Assembly (NCBI GenBank): GCA_025964695.1
Contig: JAOPYK010000025.1
Location: forward strand, 1-48,774
Source of the DNA: Streptosporangiaceae bacterium
GTDB taxonomy: Bacteria; Actinomycetota; Actinomycetes; Streptosporangiales; Streptosporangiaceae
DNA: 48,774 nt
Reading direction: 5' to 3'
Positions 41,970-48,774 of this stretch are shown one piece after another. Below the pieces are notes generated by a model. It was not told the origin of the DNA. It worked only from the letters and a program-made list of their open reading frames with translations, and ran no database searches. Every line of letters begins with the position of its first letter. Positions within the stretch are counted from its first letter, which is position 1. The position numbers and the translations under genes were made by a program.

Positions 41970-43343
41970 ATGCTCGCTTCAGATGGATCGACAACCACCC
42001 TGGGCGTTCGGCCACGGCCGACCACGGGGGCGCGGCGCGTGTCCCGCCCGGTGAAGCTTCTCGCCGTGGCTCTCGTGGCCGGCCTGGCCGCGACAGCCTG
42101 CTCATCAGGGTCCGGCAACTCGTCGGCGGGGTCCTCCAGCGGGGGCAGTATCACGATCGCTGACGTCGCGCCGTTCACCGGCGCGGACGCGGCCCTGGGG
42201 CCGATCTACTACGCCTCCTGCCTCGGCGCCGCCCAGGCCATCAAGGACGCTGGCGGGGTACTGGGCAAGAGGGTGAACTGCAAGGCCGTCGACACCCGCG
42301 GCGACCCGGCCGACGCGGTCCCGGCGGCTCGTCAGATGTTCGCCTCCACCAACGACCTCGGCCTGGTCATCGGCCTCACCTCCGACGAGGCGGCCTCGGT
42401 GGTGCCGATCATCAACAGCAACAAGATGGTCATGTTCGGCATGACGGGCGAGTCGGAATTCGACAGTACCCACTTCGACTACTTCTATCGACTCGTCGCC
42501 CCCGACATGGCCGAGTCTTACGCGCTCGTCGCCATCGCCCAGCAGAAGGGCTACAAGAAGGTCGCGCTGGCCTTCGGCAACGACATCGGGTCGCAGACGT
42601 TCGTCAAGCCCGCCATTTCCGCCCTGGGCAAGGCAGGCATAAGCGTTGCGGACAACGAGACCCTCGATCTGAAGGCCAGCACCTTCCGCACCGAGGCAAG
42701 CAAGATCGTCGCCTCCCACCCGGATGCCATCTTCATCGAGGCGCTCGGGCCGGCATCGGCGAGCTTCCTGTCCGAGGTCAAGCAGCTCAACGGGGGCAAG
42801 TCCATCCCCATCGTGGCGACCTCGGCCTGCATCGACCCCTCCTGGTTCAAGGCCGTCTCGGCCGCGATCGGCGCGAAGGACCTGGCGGCGAACTTCGTCG
42901 CCGACAACACCGCGATCGAGACCACCGGTCCGGCATACCAGACCTTCAAGCAGTCCCTGCTGTCGCAGAAGTCGAAGGTCTCCAACACTGGCAACTTCGA
43001 GACCTACCTGACGGCGCCCGGAGCGGTACACCTGTACGACGGCATCAACCTCGCCGCGCTGGCGATGGTCGCGGCCAAGAGCACCAAGCCGAAGACCTAC
43101 CGGCCGTTCGTGGAGTCGATCGGCAACGGCACCCCGGGCGCGGTCGAGGTCCACTCCTTCGCTGAGGGCGTGGCAGCCCTGAAGGCCGGCAAGGCCGTGC
43201 ATTACGTCGGTCCTGGTGGGCCGACGAACTTCGACAGCTTCCACGACTCGACCGGCTTGTTCGAGATCGACAGCTACGACGCGAACGGCAACGTCTCGGT
43301 CGTGGGAAAGCTGAGCGCGGCGCAGATCCGGGCGTACTCGTGA
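41970..43343 (+). CDS. ABC transporter substrate-binding lipoprotein (branched-chain amino acid/amide type)
   Basis: About 457 residues. An N-terminal signal (VKLLAVALVAGLAATAC) ends in a lipobox with C44 as the lipidation site, followed by a Ser/Gly linker. The mature part is a Peripla_BP_6 domain starting SITIADVAPFTGADAALG and including CKAVDTRGDPADAVPAARQM. ATG 41970 follows AAGGG at seven bases; GTG 42039 is an alternative with a shorter cytoplasmic lead. It binds the ligand outside the membrane for the LivHMGF-type transporter that follows. The ligand is unknown, and such proteins bind amino acids, amides, urea or aromatic acids. Confidence 0.92.
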   Translation: MLASDGSTTTLGVRPRPTTGARRVSRPVKLLAVALVAGLAATACSSGSGNSSAGSSSGGSITIADVAPFTGADAALGPIYYASCLGAAQAIKDAGGVLGKRVNCKAVDTRGDPADAVPAARQMFASTNDLGLVIGLTSDEAASVVPIINSNKMVMFGMTGESEFDSTHFDYFYRLVAPDMAESYALVAIAQQKGYKKVALAFGNDIGSQTFVKPAISALGKAGISVADNETLDLKASTFRTEASKIVASHPDAIFIEALGPASASFLSEVKQLNGGKSIPIVATSACIDPSWFKAVSAAIGAKDLAANFVADNTAIETTGPAYQTFKQSLLSQKSKVSNTGNFETYLTAPGAVHLYDGINLAALAMVAAKSTKPKTYRPFVESIGNGTPGAVEVHSFAEGVAALKAGKAVHYVGPGGPTNFDSFHDSTGLFEIDSYDANGNVSVVGKLSAAQIRAYS

Positions 43344-44206
43344 GCCTGCTGCTGGCCTCGATCGGGTTCGGCCTCGTCACGGCGGCGGTCCTGGCGATCG
43401 CCGCCGTGGGGTTCACCCTCCAGTTCGCGGTCACCGACGTCCTGAACCTGGCCTTTGGCGCGGTCATGATCCTCAGCGCCTACGCCGCCTACGCCCTCAA
43501 CCAAGCCGGCCTCACCATCTGGGTCGGGCTCCTCGCAGCAGCCATCACCGGAGCCGTCGTCTCCCTAGGACTCAACCGGCTCGTGTACACACCGTTCAAA
43601 AGGCGAGGCACCTCACCGATCGCGCTGGTGATAGTCGCCCTCGGGATGACCCTCATCCTCGAGTTCGGTCTACAGGCCCTCGTCGGTGCGGACAGCGTCT
43701 CCTACCGGCTGAGCCAGGGCCCCGGCATCAACCTCGGCGGCCTGCGGCTGTCGGCGACCCAGCTGGTGATCTTGGCTCTCGCGGTGGCGATCATGGGCGT
43801 GGTCCACGCCCTGTTGAGCTACAGCCGCCTGGGCAAGGCGATGCGCGCCACCGCGGCCAATCCGTCCCTCGCGCGCAACTCGGGGATCCGCACCGACCAG
43901 ATCGTCACGCTCACCTGGACCATCTCCGGTGCGCTGTGCGGGATCGCGGGGGCTGTCTTCGCGATCGACGCGGGCAGCTTCGGGGCGACCAGTACTGACC
44001 TGTTCCTGGTGCTGATCCTGGCGGCCGTGTTCCTCGGCGGCCCCGGCAAGGCGTACGGCGCGATGCTCGGCGCGGCAGTCATCGGGCTGAGCACGGAAGT
44101 GGGGGCGGCCTACATCACCCCGGCCTACAAGGACGTCATCGCCTTCGTCCTCCTGCTCGGCATGCTCGCGCTTCGCCCAGCCGGCCTTCTCGGCAACCGA
44201 ACGTAG
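43340..44206 (+). CDS. ABC transporter permease, LivH type
   Basis: 288 residues with about eight membrane helices. Family markers are TDVLNLAFGAVMILSAYAAY near the N-terminus and the cytoplasmic coupling region YSRLGKAMRATAANPSLARN followed by GIRTDQIVTLTW. GTG 43340 overlaps the stop of the binding-protein gene (GTGA), so expression is coupled. It forms the membrane channel with the LivM half of the next gene. Confidence 0.93.
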   Translation: MSLLLASIGFGLVTAAVLAIAAVGFTLQFAVTDVLNLAFGAVMILSAYAAYALNQAGLTIWVGLLAAAITGAVVSLGLNRLVYTPFKRRGTSPIALVIVALGMTLILEFGLQALVGADSVSYRLSQGPGINLGGLRLSATQLVILALAVAIMGVVHALLSYSRLGKAMRATAANPSLARNSGIRTDQIVTLTWTISGALCGIAGAVFAIDAGSFGATSTDLFLVLILAAVFLGGPGKAYGAMLGAAVIGLSTEVGAAYITPAYKDVIAFVLLLGMLALRPAGLLGNRT

Positions 44207-44222
44207 CGAAGGGACCGACATC

Positions 44223-46103
44223 GTGGGATCCAATGGAGCGCTGTACTACCTCACCACACTGCTGGTGTACGGCGGCGTCGACGCGCTTGCCTGCCTGGGC
44301 CTGAGCATGCAATTCGGTGTCGCCGGAGTCACGAACTTCGGGTTCATCATCTTCCAGGCCGCCGGCGCCTACGCCGCAGCCGCCCTGTCAATGCCCGGAG
44401 ACTCTGCCAACGGCGGCTTCCAGAGCTACATCGGGGGCCTCAACCTTCCCTTCCCCCTTCCCTGGATCGGCGCTGCGGTCGTGGGAGGACTGCTCGCGCT
44501 GCCGTTCACCTTCCTGGTCGGCAGGCGGCTGCGGGGCGACTTCGCCGCCGTGGGGCTGCTCGTCACGGCCGTGATGGCGAACCTGTTGGTGACCAACTAC
44601 CGCCCGTTCCTCAACGGCAGCGCCGGCCTGTCCCTGGTCCCGGCGCCGCTACAGAACAGCTTCGACCCGCAGTCCTCGGGCTACCAGTGGGCCTACAGCG
44701 CGGCCGCCATCGGGCTCGCGGCCGTGGTGTTCTACCTCCTGCACCGGCTCACCGAGTCCCCCTACGGGCGGACGCTTCGGGCCATGCGTGACAACGACGT
44801 CGTTGCCGACTCCCTCGGCAAGAACCTCACCGCACTGCGGCTGTCGATGCTCGTGCTCGGCGGCGCGATCGCCGGCCTCAGCGGCGGCGTCCTGGTCGGG
44901 TTCATCAACCTGTGGGCACCCTCGGGGTGGGGCTACGCCGAGACCGTCGTGCTGTTCGCCGCAGTCATCATCGGCGGCGCCGGCAACCACAAGGGCGCGA
45001 TCCTGGGAGCGATCCTCGTGCCACTCGGCTTCGAGGAGGCCAGCCGGTTTATCCCGCCGATCGGGTCCCCTGGCCTGATCCCCGCGCTGCAGTGGGTCGC
45101 GATCGGCCTGCTCATCATCGTGTTCATCTGGTTCCGCCCCGAAGGCGTCATCCCAGAAAAGCGCCGCATCAACCTCGCCTTCGGGCTCCCCGCGAGCGCC
45201 CCGGCATCTGCGGCTACCGACGCCAACGACGCGTGGAGCCTGCCCGGGACCGCAACAAGGGCGAGCGTCACCGAGCGGCCCGTGCAGCCGCTCGCGCACC
45301 GCGAGCAACCCTCCGCGGCATCGGCGCAGGTCGTTCCCGACGGCGACAAGCCCGTGCTCGAAGCCGTCGATGTGGCACGCAGCTTCAACGGCGTACCGGC
45401 CGTGGCCGGCGTCAGCTTCGCCCTGCAACGCGGACGCCTGACCGGCCTCATCGGCCCTAACGGCGCCGGGAAAAGCACCACACTGGCGATGCTCGCTGGC
45501 ACGCTGCCGGTGACCGGAGGCACGATCGGCTACCTGGGCCAGGACATCACCACGATGCCGGCCTACAAGCGGGCTCGTGGCGGCCTCGTCCGCACCTTTC
45601 AGCTCGCCAGCGAGTTCAAGAAGCTGACCGTGCTGGAGAACCTGCTCAGCGCCGTACCCTCCCAGGCGGGAGACTCCCTGCACGGTGCGCTGCTCGGACG
45701 CCGCTTCTGGGGCGCCGACGAGGACCGCGCGACCACCGAGGCGGTCGCCATGCTCGAGCGCTTCGGCCTGACCCGGTACGCCAACCACTACGCCGGGGAC
45801 CTCAGCGGCGGCCAACGCCGGCTGGTCGAGATCATGCGCGCGCTGATGGCCAGCCCTACCGTCCTGCTGCTCGACGAGCCGATGGCTGGGGTGCACCCGC
45901 ACCTGGCCCGGGAGATGGGCCAACAGCTCGTCGGACTCTGCAACGAAGGGATGACGATCATGATGGTCGAGCACGAGCTGTCAATCATGGATGAGTTCTG
46001 CGACCCTGTGGTCGTGATGGCTGAAGGTGCCGTCCTCGCGGAGGGCACGATGACCCAACTGCGGGCCCGCTCCGAAGTCGTGGAGGCCTACCTTGTCGGC
46101 TGA
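44223..46103 (+). CDS. Fused LivM permease and LivG ATPase
   Basis: 626 residues. Residues 1-320 are a LivM-type permease (GVAGVTNFGFIIFQAAGAYA, SPYGRTLRAMRDNDVVADSL, IIGGAGNHKGAILGA). A Ser/Ala/Pro-rich linker covers about 320-375. Residues 380-626 are a LivG-type ATPase with Walker A GPNGAGKST, signature LSGGQRR, Walker B VLLLDEP and H-loop MMVEHEL. GTG 44223 follows AAGGGA. The fusion ties one ATPase to one permease, while LivF is separate; this arrangement is known in some actinomycetes. Confidence 0.93.
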   Translation: MGSNGALYYLTTLLVYGGVDALACLGLSMQFGVAGVTNFGFIIFQAAGAYAAAALSMPGDSANGGFQSYIGGLNLPFPLPWIGAAVVGGLLALPFTFLVGRRLRGDFAAVGLLVTAVMANLLVTNYRPFLNGSAGLSLVPAPLQNSFDPQSSGYQWAYSAAAIGLAAVVFYLLHRLTESPYGRTLRAMRDNDVVADSLGKNLTALRLSMLVLGGAIAGLSGGVLVGFINLWAPSGWGYAETVVLFAAVIIGGAGNHKGAILGAILVPLGFEEASRFIPPIGSPGLIPALQWVAIGLLIIVFIWFRPEGVIPEKRRINLAFGLPASAPASAATDANDAWSLPGTATRASVTERPVQPLAHREQPSAASAQVVPDGDKPVLEAVDVARSFNGVPAVAGVSFALQRGRLTGLIGPNGAGKSTTLAMLAGTLPVTGGTIGYLGQDITTMPAYKRARGGLVRTFQLASEFKKLTVLENLLSAVPSQAGDSLHGALLGRRFWGADEDRATTEAVAMLERFGLTRYANHYAGDLSGGQRRLVEIMRALMASPTVLLLDEPMAGVHPHLAREMGQQLVGLCNEGMTIMMVEHELSIMDEFCDPVVVMAEGAVLAEGTMTQLRARSEVVEAYLVG

Positions 46104-46881
46104 CCTGAGCACTCCCGCGACCGCCGACCGCAAACGCGCCGGTGCCGCCCTGAGCACGGTTGAGGTGACCGCCGGATACAACGGCCGCCCAGTCGTCCAC
46201 GGCGTGTCCGTCAACGTCAAACCGGGGCAGGTCGTCTCCGTCGTCGGCCCCAACGGCAGCGGGAAATCCACGCTGCTCAAGAGCATCGTCGGCGTCGTGA
46301 AGGTCCTGTCCGGTTCGGTCCTTCTCGACGGCGTCGACATCACCAACCAGGCACCGGAGGACACCGCCCGCGTCGGCGTCGGGTACGTCCCGCAGATCGA
46401 CGACGTCTTCGGACCGCTGTCAGTCAAGGAGAACCTCGAGATGGGCGGCTACCTGCTGCCCTCGCGGGAGGTCGCCGGCCGCATCGACCGGGTCGTGACG
46501 TACTTCCCCAAGCTGGCCACGATGATGACCCGCAAGGCGGCACAGCTCAGCGGTGGGGAACGCAAGATGCTTGCCATGGGCCGCGTCCTGATGCTGCAGC
46601 CCTCCCTGTTCGTGCTCGACGAGCCAACAGCGAACCTCGCGCCAATGATCGCCACGGAGCTGCTCCACGAGCACGTCCGACAGCTAGCGGTCGACGGGGC
46701 CTCGGTGCTCATCGTCGAGCAGCGCGCCAAGGCCGTCTTGGAGATCTCCGACCACACCTACGTCCTGGCCGGCGGCCGCCTTCGGATGGAGGGCAGCCCA
46801 GCCGAGCTCGCGACCAGTCCGGACTTCGTCGCATCCTTCCTCGGAGGAGGGCCGGCCGGACAACCCGCCGGGTCACCGTGA
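46093..46881 (+). CDS. ABC transporter ATPase, LivF type
   Basis: 262 residues. Walker A is GPNGSGKST, the LivF-type segment GVGYVPQIDDVFGPLSVKEN follows, the signature is LSGGERKM and Walker B is LFVLDEPTANLAP. The TTG start at 46093 is chosen because GGAGG is six bases upstream and it overlaps the previous gene by 11 bases. It supplies the second nucleotide-binding subunit of the importer. Its stop overlaps the next start (GTGA). Confidence 0.93.
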   Translation: MSADLSTPATADRKRAGAALSTVEVTAGYNGRPVVHGVSVNVKPGQVVSVVGPNGSGKSTLLKSIVGVVKVLSGSVLLDGVDITNQAPEDTARVGVGYVPQIDDVFGPLSVKENLEMGGYLLPSREVAGRIDRVVTYFPKLATMMTRKAAQLSGGERKMLAMGRVLMLQPSLFVLDEPTANLAPMIATELLHEHVRQLAVDGASVLIVEQRAKAVLEISDHTYVLAGGRLRMEGSPAELATSPDFVASFLGGGPAGQPAGSP

Positions 46882-47627
46882 TGTCAGAGCTGGACTCGCA
46901 GCAACGCCGCAGCGCGGATCTCCGCGTCCCCGAGGCCAACCCGGCGTCGGCGCCACACGAGGTCCACCAACGCCGCCCCGGCACCCCAGGGGCAAGGATC
47001 CGGACGGCCTGGCAACGCCCGGCCCCTGATCTGCGCGCCGAGCTGGGTGCGTTCTCCACGGGGGTTGTCGCCGACGCCATGCACCGACTCGGGGCAATGG
47101 AAGGGGCGATCAGGCCGGTCTGGCCCGCAGCGCAGATGAGCGGACCCGCGCTGACGGTGTGGGTCCGCGCCGGCGATAACGCGCTCATCCATGAAGCCAT
47201 CGCGATGGCCGAGCCCGGCGACGTGCTCATGGTCAACGCCCAAGGGTCGCTGACCCACGCGGTCTTCGGTGAGTTGATGGCCCTGGCGTGCCGCTCGCAA
47301 GGTATCGCCGGGCTCGTGGTCGACGGCGCCGTCCGGGACGCCGTAGCGCTCGCGCTGCTGGGCTTTCCCGTCTTCGCGCGCGGCGCCTGCGCCTCCGGCC
47401 CGCTCAAGGACGGCACCGGGGAGGTCGGCTACCCGGTCGCCTGCGGAGGCGTCGTCTGCGCCTCGGGAGATCTGGTTGTCGCTGACGGCGACGGGGTCGT
47501 GATCGTGCCCGCCGCCGACGTCGAAACCGTGCTTGCTCAGGCGAGACGGATCGAGGCCTGGGAGGCGCAGCGCAGAGAACTCCTCGAGGAAGCCAGCCCA
47601 CCGGCATCACTGGCGGCCTCGTCATGA
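46878..47627 (+). CDS. RraA/HMG aldolase-like protein
   Basis: 249 residues, RraA-like fold, similar to 4-hydroxy-4-methyl-2-oxoglutarate/4-carboxy-4-hydroxy-2-oxoadipate aldolases. Seen: GVVADAMHRLGAMEGAIRPV, AEPGDVLMVNAQGS, GLVVDGAVRD (the GxxxDGxxRD metal/substrate motif) and GDLVVADGDGVVIVP. The first 45 residues are an extra polar extension. GTG 46878 overlaps the LivF stop. It likely cleaves a hydroxy-oxo acid to pyruvate or oxaloacetate, which fits the FAH-family hydrolase at the operon head; oxaloacetate decarboxylase activity is another possibility. Confidence 0.87.
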   Translation: MMSELDSQQRRSADLRVPEANPASAPHEVHQRRPGTPGARIRTAWQRPAPDLRAELGAFSTGVVADAMHRLGAMEGAIRPVWPAAQMSGPALTVWVRAGDNALIHEAIAMAEPGDVLMVNAQGSLTHAVFGELMALACRSQGIAGLVVDGAVRDAVALALLGFPVFARGACASGPLKDGTGEVGYPVACGGVVCASGDLVVADGDGVVIVPAADVETVLAQARRIEAWEAQRRELLEEASPPASLAASS

Positions 47628-47923
47628 CTACCAGGCGCAAGGTGAGCCTTGCCACCCTCGGCGGCACGATCACCATGACCGCAGCCGCGCTCGGTCAAGG
47701 TGTTGTGCCCACCACCAGCGCCGGCGACCTCCTGGCCGCGGTGCCCGGCCTCGAGGCCATCACCGACCTCTACGTCGCGACCCTGCTCAGGAAGCCCGAA
47801 GCCTCGCTCGGCATCGACGACGTGCTCGCGGTCCTCGACTGGGCCCAGACGCGCCTGTCCCAAGGCGCGGAAGGCGTCGTCCACGTTCGAGCGCCCTTCG
47901 CTGCCCACGGGGCGCTCACGTGA
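47624..47923 (+). pseudogene. Truncated type I asparaginase-like protein
   Basis: 99 residues that match only the N-terminal part of asparaginases (usually about 330 residues): SLATLGGTITMTAAALGQGV with the first catalytic Thr in GGTI, then SAGDLLAAVPGLEAI and GIDDVLAVLDWAQTRLSQGA. The chain reaches GAEGVV, where THGTDT with the second catalytic set should follow. Instead it reads HVRAPFAAHGALT and stops. That ending may be the original C-terminus after an internal deletion. ATG 47624 overlaps the RraA-like stop (ATGA). It is probably inactive. Confidence 0.7.
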
Positions 47924-48000
47924 CCGGCCACCGCCCAGGCGGGACGGGCAGTTCCTCGGCCGATTCTGGTGAACGGGACGTGACATCTAAGATTACTCCC

Positions 48001-48702
48001 ATGCAGCCGCGCGTCGCCAAGACCCTGAACGGCGAGATCTTCGTGCGCGTGCGATCGGACATCCTCGCCGGGCACCTGCCTCCCGGTGCCCGTCTGCGGC
48101 CCGCCGCGCTCGCCCGGGAGTACTCGGTGAGCATGAGCGTCATGCGTGAAGCCCTCGCTCGACTGGCCGAGCAGGAACTGGTCGTCTGGGTGCCTCAGAC
48201 CGGTTTCCGCGTCGCACCGCTGTCGTTGGAGGACCTCGAAGACCTCACCAACGCGCGACTCGACATCGAGGTGCTCGCCATGCGGTATGCGGTGCAACGT
48301 GGGGACATCGCGTGGGAAGGTCAGGTACTCGCCGCCCACCACACCCTCGAACGAACCCGGCAGTTTGATCCCGACGATCCTGACCGGTTCACCGAGGAGT
48401 GGGCGGAGGCGCACGCGAACTTCCACAATGCGCTGCTGGCTGGCTGCAACAGTCGCCGCATGATCGGCATAGCCGCCCAGCTCCGTGACGGGTCCGAGCT
48501 CTACCGCCGATGGTCGCATGCCCTCGCCCATGACTACGACCGCGACATTCCCGCCGAACACCGATCAATGCTCAAGGCCGTCCTAGCGCGCGACGAGTCC
48601 GCCGCCGTCGAGGCGCTGCAGAGCCACATCCGGCACACCACCAACGTGCTCCTGCACGACGTCCAGACTGAGAACCCTGAGGTCCGTCAGGACCTTCGGT
48701 GA
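48001..48702 (+). CDS. FCD-type GntR family transcriptional regulator
   Basis: About 233 residues. The winged helix is LRPAALAREYSVSMSVMREA followed by LARLAEQELVVWVPQTGF; the FCD domain has LDIEVLAMRYAV, EAHANFHNALLAGCNSRR and EHRSMLKAVLARDESAAVEA with conserved His. ATG 48001 has no ribosome site, and TAAGAT lies about 10 bases upstream, so it may be leaderless; GTG 47980 in frame is an alternative. It closes the transporter operon region and probably regulates it in response to the imported acid. Confidence 0.88.
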   Translation: MQPRVAKTLNGEIFVRVRSDILAGHLPPGARLRPAALAREYSVSMSVMREALARLAEQELVVWVPQTGFRVAPLSLEDLEDLTNARLDIEVLAMRYAVQRGDIAWEGQVLAAHHTLERTRQFDPDDPDRFTEEWAEAHANFHNALLAGCNSRRMIGIAAQLRDGSELYRRWSHALAHDYDRDIPAEHRSMLKAVLARDESAAVEALQSHIRHTTNVLLHDVQTENPEVRQDLR

Positions 48703-48774
48703 CACGCCTGCCTTCCACCGGCACTGCTTGCGTCCGCACCCGACAGACGCCTCACTGCACACCTGCCCGCGGCC

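Noticed and set aside
1-48774. CRISPR array, tRNA or rRNA genes
   Set aside because: No regularly spaced repeats, tRNA-like cloverleaf with a T-loop, or ribosomal RNA segments were recognised by eye.

Overview
The window is high-GC DNA (roughly 70% by eye), with GTG and TTG starts, strong GGAGG-type ribosome sites, overlapping stop/start codons (GTGA, ATGA), F420-type and FCD-GntR genes, and an aa3-type ctaD. This points to an actinomycete. The transposase remnants and gene style suggest Streptosporangiales or a relative, but that placement is only an impression. No tRNA, rRNA or CRISPR array was seen.

Region 1 (1-25 kb) is a dense acyl-CoA catabolism island in short operons of alternating direction. 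It holds three acyl-CoA synthetases, five acyl-CoA dehydrogenases, two crotonases (one with an internal deletion), two TesB-type thioesterases, an HSD10-like dehydrogenase, a fused double CaiB/BaiF CoA-transferase, a DUF2889 protein, a metal-dependent amidohydrolase-2 protein, a SnoaL-like protein, a luciferase-like (F420 type) oxidoreductase, a TetR and two FCD-GntR regulators. One of these GntR proteins is a single-chain double repressor. Several promoters carry the palindrome core AGTATACT.

Region 2 (25-29 kb) is a crotonase-family gene lacking both usual catalytic Glu residues, an SDR, an aldehyde dehydrogenase and a 3Fe-4S-type ferredoxin, with a TetR-like operator upstream of the crotonase and another upstream of the ferredoxin. 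A broken C-terminal piece of a molybdopterin oxidoreductase and an intact TetR gene follow.

Region 3 (29.8-36.3 kb) is a compact divergent unit: a second fused CaiB/BaiF protein on one side, and on the other two acyl-CoA dehydrogenases, an Ltp2-like thiolase-fold protein without the nucleophilic Cys, and a zinc-ribbon/OB-fold DUF35 protein. It resembles the igr side-chain operon of cholesterol degraders but has no MaoC hydratase. A perfect interrupted palindrome lies in the shared promoter. This is the best candidate for an undescribed pathway module. Regions 1-3 together look like activation, CoA transfer, alpha,beta-dehydrogenation, hydration, oxidation and retro-aldol or thioester cleavage of a branched or cyclic carboxylic acid (steroid- or terpenoid-like). 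The substrate cannot be read from sequence.

Region 4 (36.3-40.9 kb) is a scrap zone: a frameshifted Zn-alcohol dehydrogenase start, an IS701-type transposase remnant, an orphan cytochrome oxidase subunit I gene, a small Cys-rich protein, a possible NlpC/P60 remnant and an internally deleted integrase-type transposase.

Region 5 (41-48.7 kb) is a tightly coupled uptake and catabolic operon: FAH-family hydrolase, lipoprotein binding protein, LivH-type permease, a LivM-LivG fusion, LivF ATPase, an RraA/HMG-aldolase-like protein, a truncated asparaginase and an FCD-GntR regulator. It probably imports and cleaves a small keto or carboxylic acid or amide.
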